Notes under the pieces: model-generated
What the model was told of the DNA's origin: nothing
Seen by the model: only the letters and a program-made list of their open reading frames with translations
The model's database searches: none
Made by a program: the position numbers and the translations under genes
Part shown: piece by piece, positions 35,057-45,202 of the stretch
How the letters are laid out: each line of letters begins with the position of its first letter
How positions within the stretch are numbered: position 1 is the stretch's first letter
Assembly: GCF_003850045.1 (NCBI RefSeq)
Contig: NZ_RQJX01000003.1
Location: 1-64,000 of the forward strand
Reading direction: 5' to 3'
Length of the DNA: 64,000 bases
Origin: Aeromicrobium camelliae
GTDB taxonomy: Bacteria > Actinomycetota > Actinomycetes > Propionibacteriales > Nocardioidaceae

Positions 35057-36535
35057 ATGACCCGCAGCCTGGTCACCGGTGCCACCGGTTACGTCGGCGG
35101 GCGCCTCGTGCCCGCTCTCCTCGACGCCGGCCACGACGTCCGGGTGCTGGTCCGCGACCCGCGCAAGGCTCGTGGGCACGCCTGGGCCGACCGGGTGGAG
35201 ATCGTGCAGGGCGACGCCACCGCTCCGGCCGATGTCGCCCGAGCGCTGGAGGGCGTCGACGTCCTCTATTACCTCCTGCACTCGATCGGCAGCGGACGCG
35301 GTTTCGGCGCCACCGAACTCGAGATCGCCCGGTCCTTCGCGGACGCGGCCCGAACGGCGGGCGCGCGGCGGATCGTCTACCTGAGCGGGATGGTGCCGCG
35401 CGACGAGGAGTTGTCGGAGCATCTGCGCTCGCGATCGGCCGTCGCGCAGACGTTGCTGGATTCCGGCGTCCCGACCGCCGTCCTCCAGGCCGGTGTGGTC
35501 ATCGGGTCGGGGTCGGCGAGCTTCGAGATGCTGCGGTACCTGACCGAACGGCTCCCCGTCATGGTGACGCCACGGTGGGTGCACACCCGCATCCAGCCGA
35601 TCGCCATCCGCGACGTGCTCCGCTACCTGCAGCTGGCCGCCGATCTCCCCGCGGACGTCAACCGGCGCTTCGACATCGGGGGCCCGGACGTCCTGACCTA
35701 CTTCGCGATGATGCAGCGCTATGCCGCGGTCGCCGGGCTGCCCCGACGCCGGGTCCTTCCGGTGCCCGTGCTGTCGCCGTGGTGGTCGAGCCATTGGGTC
35801 GGCCTCGTGACACCGGTGCCGGCGTCCCTGGCCCGGCCGCTCGTGGAGAGCCTGCGCAACACGGTCGTGGCGAGCGAGCACGACATCGCCGCGTTCATCC
35901 CGGACCCGCCCGACGGGCTGACGGGGTTCGACCGCGCGGTCGAGTTGGCGCTGACGAAGATCCGTGAGCTCGACGTCCCGACCCGGTGGAGCTCCGCGGC
36001 CACCGCGGGCGCGCCCAGTGAACCGCTCCCGTCCGACCCTGAGTGGGCCGGTGGGTCGCTGTACACCGACGAGCGCAGCCGCGAGGTCGACGCCTCACCC
36101 GAACGTCTCTGGGAGGTCATCGAAGGGATCGGCGGCGAGAACGGTTGGTACTCCTGGCCCTTCGCCTGGCGGGTACGCGGGCTGCTCGACCGCCTCGTCG
36201 GCGGCCCGGGATTGCGCCGGGGCCGCCGGGATCGGCAGAACCTCGCCGTCGGCGACGTTTTGGACTTCTGGCGGGTCGAGGAGACCGACGACCGGACGTA
36301 TCTGCGGCTGCGCGCCGAGATGCGACTGCCGGGCCTGGCCTGGCTGGAACTTCGCGTCGGCTCGGACGAAGGAGGATCGACGACCTTCCATCAGCGGGCG
36401 CTGTTCCACCCGCGGGGTCTGCTGGGGCAGCTGTACTGGTGGTCGGTGTGGCCGTTCCACGGCATCGTGTTCGGCAGCATGCAGCGCAACATCGCGCGGG
36501 CCGCCGAGGACCGCCGCGACGTCAGAGCAGCGTGA
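35057..36535 (+). CDS. NAD(P)-binding epimerase fused to DUF2867
   Basis: A 492-residue two-domain protein. The first 300 residues are an atypical SDR with TGATGYVGGRLVPALLDAGH, VLYYLLHSIGSG and VYLSGMVP. The last 150 are a DUF2867/START-like domain with SREVDASPERLWEVIEG, NGWYSWPFAWRVRG and FHPRGLLGQLYWW. The fusion is common in actinobacteria; function is unknown. Its end overlaps the convergent aldose-epimerase gene by 14 bases. Confidence 0.87.
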   Translation: MTRSLVTGATGYVGGRLVPALLDAGHDVRVLVRDPRKARGHAWADRVEIVQGDATAPADVARALEGVDVLYYLLHSIGSGRGFGATELEIARSFADAARTAGARRIVYLSGMVPRDEELSEHLRSRSAVAQTLLDSGVPTAVLQAGVVIGSGSASFEMLRYLTERLPVMVTPRWVHTRIQPIAIRDVLRYLQLAADLPADVNRRFDIGGPDVLTYFAMMQRYAAVAGLPRRRVLPVPVLSPWWSSHWVGLVTPVPASLARPLVESLRNTVVASEHDIAAFIPDPPDGLTGFDRAVELALTKIRELDVPTRWSSAATAGAPSEPLPSDPEWAGGSLYTDERSREVDASPERLWEVIEGIGGENGWYSWPFAWRVRGLLDRLVGGPGLRRGRRDRQNLAVGDVLDFWRVEETDDRTYLRLRAEMRLPGLAWLELRVGSDEGGSTTFHQRALFHPRGLLGQLYWWSVWPFHGIVFGSMQRNIARAAEDRRDVRAA

Positions 36536-37394
36536 TGCGGTAGGAGAACTGCAGTCGCTCGCCGACCGGCACGATCGCGTTGCCGGGCTTGTCGAGGAAG
36601 TCGCCGGCGAAGTCCTGCGGCGCGGGAAGTCCGCGCCACGCCTCGATGCAGACGAAGCCGGCGCCCGGCTTGGTCCACAGCGTCACCCCCGTGAAGCCTT
36701 CCCATTCGATCCGCACGCCGCGACCGGTCGAAGCCAGGTACGCCAGGCCCTTGCTGACGACGCTCGGCATGATGACGGCGCCGTCCTCGAAGATCGCGTC
36801 GGTCAGTCCGATACGGCGATCCTCTCCGACGAGCGAGGGGTACTCCTCGTCGGTGAGCAGGTTCTCGACGACACGGCGGTACGGGCCGTGCTCGGGCTCA
36901 TCGAACCGCAGCTCGTGCAGGGTGCGACGGGCGTCGGGCTCCAGCGGCCACGCGAACGCCGGGTGGAAGCCCAGCGAGAACGGCATCGGGACGTCGCCCC
37001 GGTTCTCGACGTCGTAGGTGATCGACACGGAGAGGTCGTGGGCTTCGTACGTGACGGCGAGGGCGAAGTCGTACGGAAAACGCTCCCGGGTCTCGTCGTC
37101 GGCCGCGAGGACGAAGCTGGCACGGGACTCCTCCACGTCGACGACATCGAACGCACGGTTGCGCGCGAAGCCGTGCTGCGACATCGGGTACTTCTGTCCG
37201 CGCACGGTGATCGTGTCATCGGGGACACGACAGATGATCGGGAACAGCACGGTGGCGCGACGCGGCCACTCTGGCCCGGCCTGCCACAGGTACTCATGAC
37301 CGTCGCCGTCGCGCAGCGACTGAGGCTCAGCTCCTTGGGGCGACACGGCGAGCGAGACATGCTCACCGCGCACGACGATGTGCTCCGCATCCAT
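36522..37394 (-). CDS. Aldose 1-epimerase family protein (LacX-like)
   Basis: A 290-residue galactose-mutarotase-like beta-sandwich protein. It has SPQGAEPQSLRDGDGHEYLW, HGFARNRAFDV (conserved His and Arg), SLGFHPAFAWP and a late EWEGFTG with the likely base. It would interconvert sugar anomers. The ATG at 37392-37394 begins MDAEHIVVRGEHV. Confidence 0.87.
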   Translation of the reverse strand: MDAEHIVVRGEHVSLAVSPQGAEPQSLRDGDGHEYLWQAGPEWPRRATVLFPIICRVPDDTITVRGQKYPMSQHGFARNRAFDVVDVEESRASFVLAADDETRERFPYDFALAVTYEAHDLSVSITYDVENRGDVPMPFSLGFHPAFAWPLEPDARRTLHELRFDEPEHGPYRRVVENLLTDEEYPSLVGEDRRIGLTDAIFEDGAVIMPSVVSKGLAYLASTGRGVRIEWEGFTGVTLWTKPGAGFVCIEAWRGLPAPQDFAGDFLDKPGNAIVPVGERLQFSYRITLL

Positions 37395-37557
37395 GCCTCG
37401 ACCGTAGGCCTTCCCGGAGCTCTCGGCATCGCCGAGCGACGGTCGGTGACCAGCGTCACGGTATCCGGCGGTTGAGCGGTGGCTCGCGCCGCGGTCGTGG
37501 CAGCATCGTGATGAAACGGAGCCCGCGGTTCGGCTCTTTCGTCTGGAAGGGGCGGAC

Positions 37558-38082
37558 ATGACCACCACTCGTCGTGCGCGTCAGCGATGGTCGGCCGGCG
37601 GCGCGGCGATCCTCACCGTCGTGCTCCTCGCCGCGGGATGCGGCGCCTTCGAACCGAGCCCCTCGCCTGAGGAGGAGCGGACTGCCGCCGCCGAGGCAGC
37701 GACGCGAGCCTACAAGCGTTACTGGGGCGTGCTGATCCAGGCTCAGAACAGTGGCGATCTGCCCGAGGACGCGTTCGACGGCATCGCCGCCGGTTCGCAT
37801 GTGGAGTACTTCGCGCAGCGCATCAGCGACTACCGAACGCAGGCCATCGTGCGCGAGGGAGAGCCCGAGCTGACGGCGTACGAGGTCGACCTCGTCTCCG
37901 AGACCCAAGCAGTCGTCACAGCCTGCTTGGACGAGCGAGCCTGGATGTTCCGCGCAGGCGACCGGCTCTTCGAGCCCCCTCAGCCCAGTCCGAGACCGGT
38001 CGGCGCCAAGGTCATGCGTCGAGGCGGTCCCTGGATGGTCATCGACACCCTCCCCTCACCCGAGATCGACAAGGAGTGCTGA
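37558..38082 (+). CDS. Small secreted lipoprotein, NTF2-like possible
   Basis: A 174-residue lipoprotein. The signal ends VVLLAAGCG, with lipidated Cys at residue 28, and is followed by EPSPSPEEERTAAAEAATRAYKR-type helix. The mature part resembles small helical/NTF2-like actinobacterial lipoproteins; I do not recognise a specific family. It is divergent from the aldose epimerase gene across a 163-base gap. Confidence 0.78.
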   Translation: MTTTRRARQRWSAGGAAILTVVLLAAGCGAFEPSPSPEEERTAAAEAATRAYKRYWGVLIQAQNSGDLPEDAFDGIAAGSHVEYFAQRISDYRTQAIVREGEPELTAYEVDLVSETQAVVTACLDERAWMFRAGDRLFEPPQPSPRPVGAKVMRRGGPWMVIDTLPSPEIDKEC

Positions 38083-38141
38083 CGGCCGCTCGGGCACGGC
38101 TCCCGAGCGCGTGCGGCTCGCGGTGCCCGTACCGTGGGCGT

Positions 38142-39146
38142 ATGGAGTTCCGATACCTCGGCAACAGCGGACTGAAGATCAGCGCGATCATCTACGGCAA
38201 CTGGTTGACCCACGGCTCCCAGGTCGAGAACGACGTGGCCAAGGCGTGCGTCCGAGCGGCACTCGACGCCGGCATCACCAGCTTCGACACCGCGGACGTC
38301 TACGCCAACGGGGCCGCGGAGTCGGTCCTCGGCGAGGCGCTGGCGCAGGAACGGCGCTCCTCGCTCGAGATCTTCACCAAGGTCTACTGGCCGACCGGGC
38401 CGGGTGGGCCCAACGACACCGGGCTCTCGCGCAAGCACATCATGGAGTCGATCGACGCATCCCTGACCCGGCTGCGGACCGACTACGTCGACCTCTACCA
38501 GGCGCACCGCTACGACTACGAGACGCCGCTGGAGGAGACGATGCAGGCCTTCGCCGACGTCGTCCGCCAGGGCAAGGCGCTCTACATCGGCGTGAGCGAG
38601 TGGACCGCCGACCAGATCCGCGCGGGCCACGCCCTCGCGCAGGAGCTCGGCATCCAGCTCATCTCGAACCAGCCGCAGTACTCCATGCTGTGGCGGGTGA
38701 TCGAAGAGCAGGTCGTGCCCACCTCCCGCGATCTCGGCGTCTCGCAGATCGTGTGGTCGCCCATCGCGCAGGGCGTGCTCACCGGCAAGTACGCGCCCGG
38801 CGGCGAACTCCCGCAGGGATCGCGCGCGACCGACGAGAAGGGCGGCGCCGACATGATCCAGCGGTTCATGAACGACGAGACGCTGCGCGCCGTGCAGGAG
38901 CTCAAGCCGATCGCCGAACAGCAGGGCATGACGATGGCGCAACTCGCGATCGCCTGGGTGCTCAGCAACGACAACGTCGCCGGCGCGATCATCGGCGCCT
39001 CCCGTCCCGAGCAGGTCGTCTCCAACGTCGAGGCGGCCGGCCGCACCCTGGAACCGGAGGTGCTGGAGGCCATCGACGACGTCCTCGGCGACCTTCCCGA
39101 GACCGATCCCGCCAAGACGACGTCGCCTCCGTCGCGGGTAGTGTGA
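38142..39146 (+). CDS. Aldo/keto reductase (YajO/Kv-beta type)
   Basis: A 334-residue (beta/alpha)8 NADPH oxidoreductase. The catalytic set is Asp and Tyr in SFDTADVYANG, Lys in EIFTKVYWP and His in LYQAHRYD. ALYIGVSEW and the C-terminal GASRPEQVVSNVEA (NADP binding) are present. It reduces aldehydes or ketones; the substrate is unknown. It lies 4 bases before the acyl-CoA ligase gene and is probably co-transcribed with it. Confidence 0.9.
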   Translation: MEFRYLGNSGLKISAIIYGNWLTHGSQVENDVAKACVRAALDAGITSFDTADVYANGAAESVLGEALAQERRSSLEIFTKVYWPTGPGGPNDTGLSRKHIMESIDASLTRLRTDYVDLYQAHRYDYETPLEETMQAFADVVRQGKALYIGVSEWTADQIRAGHALAQELGIQLISNQPQYSMLWRVIEEQVVPTSRDLGVSQIVWSPIAQGVLTGKYAPGGELPQGSRATDEKGGADMIQRFMNDETLRAVQELKPIAEQQGMTMAQLAIAWVLSNDNVAGAIIGASRPEQVVSNVEAAGRTLEPEVLEAIDDVLGDLPETDPAKTTSPPSRVV

Positions 39147-39150
39147 GGGC

Positions 39151-40791
39151 ATGAAGCCCTGGGTCGATCTGTACGACGTTCCCGGGGAGGTGGAGATCCC
39201 GGACGAGCCCGTGTTCGCCGCGATGGACCGCGCCGTCGAGCGCTGGCCCGAGCGGGTGGCCGTCGATTTCCTGGGTGCCGCCACCACCTACGCGGAACTC
39301 GGCGAGCGCATCGCCCGCGGCGCCGCCGCACTGCGGGAGCTGGGCGTCGGACCAGGTGACCGGGTGTCGATCGCCGTCCCCAACTCGACGTCGCACGTGG
39401 TCGCGTTCTACGCCGTGGTGAGTCTCGGGGCGATCGCCGTCGAGCACAATCCGACGTACACCGAGGCCGAGCTGCACCATCAGTTGACGGTCAGCGGTTC
39501 CACCGTCGTCATGGCCTGGCAGCACATCGCCGAACGCGTGGTGGCCGCAGCTCGCGGCACCGACGTGCGGGAGGTCGTGTGTGTCGACATCGCCAAGGAT
39601 CTGCCGCTACGGTCACGGCTCGCCCTCAAACTCCCCCTCCCGCCCGCCCGGCGGATGCGCGCCAAGCTCACCGCGCCCCGGCCCGCGGGAACCCTGGACT
39701 GGCACGACCTCGCCGAGTCCGCGGGGCGCATCTCGGAGCGTCCCGCGGTCGCGGCGACCGATCCGGCGCTGTTCCTCTATACCGGCGGCACGACGGGGAC
39801 GCCCAAGGCCGCGATCCTCACGCATCGCAACCTCGTCGCCAACGTGCGGCAGGGGGCGGCGTGGGCGAGTTTCACCGAGGGCACCGAGACGGTCTACGGA
39901 GCGTTGCCGTTCTTCCACGCGTTCGGGCTGACGTTCTGCCTCACGCTCCCGGCGCACATCGGCGCGACGGTCGTCGCGTTCCCGCAATTCGACACCGCGA
40001 TGGTGATGGACGCGTTGAAGCGGCGGCCGGCGACGTTCCTGCCCGGAGTCGCGCCGATGTTCTCCCGGTTGCTGGACCAGGCCGACGCCGACGGCGCGAC
40101 GGACCGCCTGCGCTCGATCCGACTCGGCTTCGCCGGTGCCATGCCGATCTCCACCGAGGTCGTCGACCGGTGGGAGGCGGCCACCGGGGGCCTGCTCATC
40201 GAGGGGTACGGCATGACCGAGTGCTCACCCATCGCGCTCGGCAACCCCGTGTCCTCACTTCGCCGTCCCGGCACGCTCGGTCTGCCGTTCCCCAACACCG
40301 AGATCAAGGTCGACGGCGAGGACGGCCACGGCGAACTGCTGATCCGCGGCCCGCAGGTGTTCGCCGGGTACTGGCAGCTCCCCGAGGAGACCGCCGCCCA
40401 GTTGCAGCCGGACGGCTGGTTGCGCACCGGCGACATCGTCGACCTCGGCGAGGACCACTGGGTCACGCTCGCCGACCGCATCAAGGAGCTCATCCTCGTC
40501 GGCGGTTTCAACGTCTACCCCTCGCAGGTCGAGGACGTGCTGCGCGGGATGAGCGCGATCGAGGACGTCGCGGTCGTCGGGCTGCCGAACGGGTCGGACG
40601 AGCTCGTCGCCGCGGCCGTCGTCGTGCGCGAGGGACACACGCCGCCGGACCTCGACGCGGTGCGCGCCCATGCCGAGCAGACGCTCCCCCGGTACGCCCT
40701 GCCGCGGCACATCGTGGTCGTGGAGGAGTTGCCGCGTTCGCAGCTCGGCAAGGTCATGCGCCGCCTCGTGCGCGACGAGCTCCTCGGCTGA
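39151..40791 (+). CDS. Long-chain acyl-CoA synthetase-like AMP-binding enzyme
   Basis: A 546-residue adenylate-forming ligase. The P-loop is YTGGTTGTPKAAILTH (near residue 210), then GYGMTECSP, DGWLRTGDIVDL and KELILVGGFNVYP, with the C-terminal Lys region RSQLGKVMRR. It would activate a fatty or aryl acid as acyl-AMP and then acyl-CoA. It lies just before the FadB/FadA genes in the opposite direction, so it likely feeds beta-oxidation. Confidence 0.9.
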   Translation: MKPWVDLYDVPGEVEIPDEPVFAAMDRAVERWPERVAVDFLGAATTYAELGERIARGAAALRELGVGPGDRVSIAVPNSTSHVVAFYAVVSLGAIAVEHNPTYTEAELHHQLTVSGSTVVMAWQHIAERVVAAARGTDVREVVCVDIAKDLPLRSRLALKLPLPPARRMRAKLTAPRPAGTLDWHDLAESAGRISERPAVAATDPALFLYTGGTTGTPKAAILTHRNLVANVRQGAAWASFTEGTETVYGALPFFHAFGLTFCLTLPAHIGATVVAFPQFDTAMVMDALKRRPATFLPGVAPMFSRLLDQADADGATDRLRSIRLGFAGAMPISTEVVDRWEAATGGLLIEGYGMTECSPIALGNPVSSLRRPGTLGLPFPNTEIKVDGEDGHGELLIRGPQVFAGYWQLPEETAAQLQPDGWLRTGDIVDLGEDHWVTLADRIKELILVGGFNVYPSQVEDVLRGMSAIEDVAVVGLPNGSDELVAAAVVVREGHTPPDLDAVRAHAEQTLPRYALPRHIVVVEELPRSQLGKVMRRLVRDELLG

Positions 40792-40810
40792 GGGCGCTCC
40801 CCTGACGAGA

Positions 40811-40840
40811 ACGGCCCCGGTGCTGCTGCACCGGGGCCGT
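40811..40840. terminator. Bidirectional terminator hairpin
   Basis: ACGGCCCCGGTGC and GCACCGGGGCCGT form a perfect 13-base-pair stem with a TGCT loop, between the convergent acyl-CoA ligase and fadB genes. Confidence 0.88.
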
Positions 40841-40853
40841 CGTCGTTGCTGCG

Positions 40854-43034
40854 TCAGGCGAAGTTCTCGCCCTTGGCCGCCTTGTCGAGCAGCATCTTCG
40901 GCGGAGCGAAACGCTCGCCGTACTTCTGCGCCAGCTCCTGCGCGCGCTCCGTGAACGCCTGGATGCCGATGCGTCCGTCGGCGGCCTCGTAGCCGTTGAC
41001 GTACTGCAGCGCACCGCCGTGCAGGGGCGGGAAGCCGATGCCGAAGATCGAGCCGATGTTGGCGTCGGGGACGGTGCGCAGGACGCCCTCCTCGAGGCAG
41101 CGGATCGTCTCGATGCTCATGATGAACGTCAGACGCTCCTGGATGTCCTCGAGCGGAACGTCGACCCCCTCCTTGACGAAGTGGTCCCACAGGCCGGGCC
41201 AGAGGTACTTCTTGCCGTCCTCGGGGTACTCGTAGAAGCCGGCACCGGCGGCCTTGCCCTTGCGACCGAGGTCGACGAGCTTGTTGATGACGTCCATCGC
41301 GGGGCTGTCGGGGAACGCCTTGCCCTCGTCCTCAGCCGCCTTCTTGGCCTCGGCGTTGATCTTCTGCGGCAGCGTCAGCGACACCTCGTCGATCATCGCG
41401 AGCGGCTGACCCGGGAAGCCGGCGAGCGACGCGGCGCGCTCGATGCGGACCGGGTTGACGCCCTCGCCCAACAGCTGAGCGCCCTCCATCACGAGGGTCC
41501 CGAACACCCGCGAGGTGAAGAAGCCGCGGCTGTCGTTGACGACGATCGGCGTCTTCTTGATCTGCTTGGTGTAGTCGATCGCGCGGGCGATGGCCTCGTC
41601 GGAGGTCTTCTCACCGACGATGATCTCCACGAGCTGCATCTTGTCCACCGGGCTGAAGAAGTGGATGCCGATGAAGTCCTCGGGCCGCTTGACGCCCTGG
41701 GCGAGCAGCGTGATCGGCAGCGTCGAGGTGTTCGAGCCGAGCAGCGCGTCGGGCTTGACGATCGACTCCAGTTCACCGAACACCGAGTGCTTGAGCTCGA
41801 CCGACTCGAAGACCGCCTCCACGACGAAGTCGCAGCCCTCGAGGTCGGCGTAATCGGCGGTGGGGGTGATGCGGGCGAGGATCTCGTCGCGCTTCGCCTC
41901 GTCCATGCGACCGCGCTGGACCTGCTTGTCGAGCAGCTTGCGGCTGTAGTCCTTGCCCTTCTCGGCCGCCTCGAGCGAGACGTCCTTGAGCACGACCTCG
42001 ATGCCCACCTTGGCCGAGACGTAGGCGATACCCGCGCCCATCATGCCGGCGCCGAGGATGGCGAGCTTGGCGGCCCTCGTATTCTCGATGCCCTCGGGAC
42101 GGGACTTGCCGGCGTTGATCGCGCCGAGATCGAAGAAGAACGCCTGGGTCATGTTCTTGAACTGCTGCCCGATGAGCAGGCTGACGAGGTAGCGCGACTC
42201 GATCCGGCTCGCGGTCTCGAAGTCGACCTGCGACCCTTCGACGGCGGCGCTCATGATCGCCTTCTGCGCCTTGTAGTCCGCGCCCTTGAGCTGCTTGCGC
42301 AGGTTGGCCGGGAAGCTCGGGAGGAAGGCCGCGAACTTGGGGTTGCTCGGCGTGCCACCGGGGATCTTGTAGCCCTGGCGGTCCCACGGCTGCGTCGCCG
42401 CCTCGGGGTTGTCGGCGTTCGCCTCGATCCAGCGCTTGGCCGCGTCGAGCAGCTCGTCGGCCGGGACGATCTCGTCGATGAGGCCGGTGCTGAGCGCCTT
42501 GGCCGGCTTCATGCGCTGCCCCTGGAGCAGCACCTTCATGAGCGCGTCCTGGATGCCGAACAGACGCACGGTGCGGGTCACGCCGCCGCCGCCGGGCAGC
42601 AGACCGAGGGTCGACTCGGGGAGGCCGATCTCGTAGTTGCCCTCCGCCGCGATGCGGTGGTGCGTGGCCAGCGCGATCTCGAGCCCGCCGCCCAGCGCGG
42701 CGCCGTTGATCGCTGCGACCACCGGCTTGCCGAGGGTCTCGAGCTTGCGCAGCGTCGCCTTGATGGACTCGACGTTCTCGAAGAGCATCTGCGCGTCGTC
42801 GGGCTTCGCCTGCGTCATGAGCTTGAGGTCGCCGCCGGCGAAGAAGGTCTGCTTCGCGCTCGTGACGATGACGCCACGGACGTTCTCGATCTCACCGGCG
42901 AGACGGTCGACCGCGGCCTCCATCGAGGCGCGGTAGGTCTCGTTCATGGTGTTGGCGTTCTGGTTCGGGTCGTCGATCGTGAGGGTGACGATCCCGTCGG
43001 CCACGTCGTAGCGGACCGCGTCGTTGTTGGTCAT
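40854..43034 (-). CDS. FadB-like multifunctional beta-oxidation protein
   Basis: A 726-residue fused enoyl-CoA hydratase and 3-hydroxyacyl-CoA dehydrogenase. The crotonase half has NAALGGGLEIALATHHRIA-type and PESTLGLLPGGGGVTR with catalytic Glu. The dehydrogenase half has the NAD site ILGAGMMGAGIAY near residue 325 and HFFSPVDKMQLVEII with the catalytic His. C-terminal helices end PPKMLLDKAAKGENFA. It carries out two middle steps of fatty-acid beta-oxidation with the FadA thiolase encoded just upstream. Confidence 0.93.
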   Translation of the reverse strand: MTNNDAVRYDVADGIVTLTIDDPNQNANTMNETYRASMEAAVDRLAGEIENVRGVIVTSAKQTFFAGGDLKLMTQAKPDDAQMLFENVESIKATLRKLETLGKPVVAAINGAALGGGLEIALATHHRIAAEGNYEIGLPESTLGLLPGGGGVTRTVRLFGIQDALMKVLLQGQRMKPAKALSTGLIDEIVPADELLDAAKRWIEANADNPEAATQPWDRQGYKIPGGTPSNPKFAAFLPSFPANLRKQLKGADYKAQKAIMSAAVEGSQVDFETASRIESRYLVSLLIGQQFKNMTQAFFFDLGAINAGKSRPEGIENTRAAKLAILGAGMMGAGIAYVSAKVGIEVVLKDVSLEAAEKGKDYSRKLLDKQVQRGRMDEAKRDEILARITPTADYADLEGCDFVVEAVFESVELKHSVFGELESIVKPDALLGSNTSTLPITLLAQGVKRPEDFIGIHFFSPVDKMQLVEIIVGEKTSDEAIARAIDYTKQIKKTPIVVNDSRGFFTSRVFGTLVMEGAQLLGEGVNPVRIERAASLAGFPGQPLAMIDEVSLTLPQKINAEAKKAAEDEGKAFPDSPAMDVINKLVDLGRKGKAAGAGFYEYPEDGKKYLWPGLWDHFVKEGVDVPLEDIQERLTFIMSIETIRCLEEGVLRTVPDANIGSIFGIGFPPLHGGALQYVNGYEAADGRIGIQAFTERAQELAQKYGERFAPPKMLLDKAAKGENFA

Positions 43035-43064
43035 ACGTTCTCTCCTGAAGAATCTCGGTCCGGC

Positions 43065-44279
<1,215 letters not shown>

Positions 44280-44346
44280 GACCGTCCTCGTTCGTGGGTA
44301 GAGACACTGGCGCCGCCGAGGGGGCGTGCGCCGCTGCTCCCGATTG

Positions 44347-44363
44347 TGACACCATTACTGTCA
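44347..44363. promoter_or_regulatory. Candidate MerR operator of the fad operon
   Basis: TGACACCATTACTGTCA is a dyad with perfect TGACA/TGTCA arms around a 7-base centre. It lies in the 122-base gap between fadA and the divergent MerR gene, 38 bases before the latter's start. The AT-rich centre stands out from its surroundings. Confidence 0.6.
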
Positions 44364-44401
44364 AAGTGGTAGCGCCGGGGTGAAAGAAGAGGGACGCAGG
44401 G

Positions 44402-45118
44402 ATGTCGAACGGGGATCTCGCCGAGAATCTGAGCGTGGAGCAGCTGGCGTCGCGCGTCGGCATGACGGTGCGGACGGTGCGTTTCTACGCCGGACGCGGG
44501 CTCATCCCCGCCCCACGACGCGAGGGCCGGCACGTCTTCTACGGCCCCGACCACATCGCCCGGCTCGAGCTGGTGCGCGAGCTGCAGGCGCACGGGTTCA
44601 CGCTGGCTGCGATCGAGGGCTATCTGGAGAAGATCCCCGAGGACGCGTCGCCCGCTCAGGTGGCGCTGCACCGCACGTTGCTGGCGCCGTGGATGCCTGA
44701 GCTTCCCGAGACACTCACCCGAGCACAGCTGGTCAAGCGCGCCGGGCGCGAACTCAGCGACGACGACCTCGACCTGCTCGTGGCGCTGGGCATCGTCGAA
44801 CCGACGCCGACCGAAGACGTCTTCAGCGTCGCGTCGGCGCACCTCGGCGTCGGCGTAGGGCTGCTGGAGATCGGCATGCCGCTGGAGGCCGCGCACGAGG
44901 CGCGGCGCATCTTCACCGACCACGGCCAGCAGATCGCGCACGACCTCACCGAGCTCTTCCGCACGTCGGTCTGGCCGAAGATGAAGGAGTCGGGACAGAC
45001 CGAAGGCGCGACGGCGATCATCGAACGGTTCAAACCGCTGACGATCGCCGCCCTCGTGACCGCGTACGAGCAGGCCGTCGACGAGATGAAGCGCGAGACC
45101 ATCCGCCGCCGCCGCTGA
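44402..45118 (+). CDS. MerR-family regulator, likely for fadA-fadB
   Basis: A 238-residue MerR-type regulator. The winged helix has LSVEQLASRVGMTVRTVRFY and YGPDHIARLELVRELQAHGF (residues about 10-75), followed by a long helical domain rather than a short coiled coil. Lack of metal-binding cysteines and the long ligand domain fit an acyl-CoA-type sensor. It is divergent from the fad operon and probably controls it. Confidence 0.86.
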   Translation: MSNGDLAENLSVEQLASRVGMTVRTVRFYAGRGLIPAPRREGRHVFYGPDHIARLELVRELQAHGFTLAAIEGYLEKIPEDASPAQVALHRTLLAPWMPELPETLTRAQLVKRAGRELSDDDLDLLVALGIVEPTPTEDVFSVASAHLGVGVGLLEIGMPLEAAHEARRIFTDHGQQIAHDLTELFRTSVWPKMKESGQTEGATAIIERFKPLTIAALVTAYEQAVDEMKRETIRRRR

Positions 45119-45124
45119 CCCCCT

Positions 45125-45193
45125 CCCCGAATTTTGTGACGCTTGCGCCCGTTTTCGCCGCGCGAACGGGCGATCGCGTCACAAAATTCGGGG
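45125..45193. terminator. Bidirectional terminator-like palindrome
   Basis: CCCCGAATTTTGTGACGC (45125-45142) and its exact reverse complement at 45176-45193 form an 18-base-pair stem. A second GCCCGTT/AACGGGC stem lies inside. It lies between the convergent MerR and DHA-kinase genes, with A/T tracts within the arms. Its core resembles that of the palindrome at 7666-7732. Confidence 0.83.
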
Positions 45194-45202
45194 ATGGCGG
45201 GG

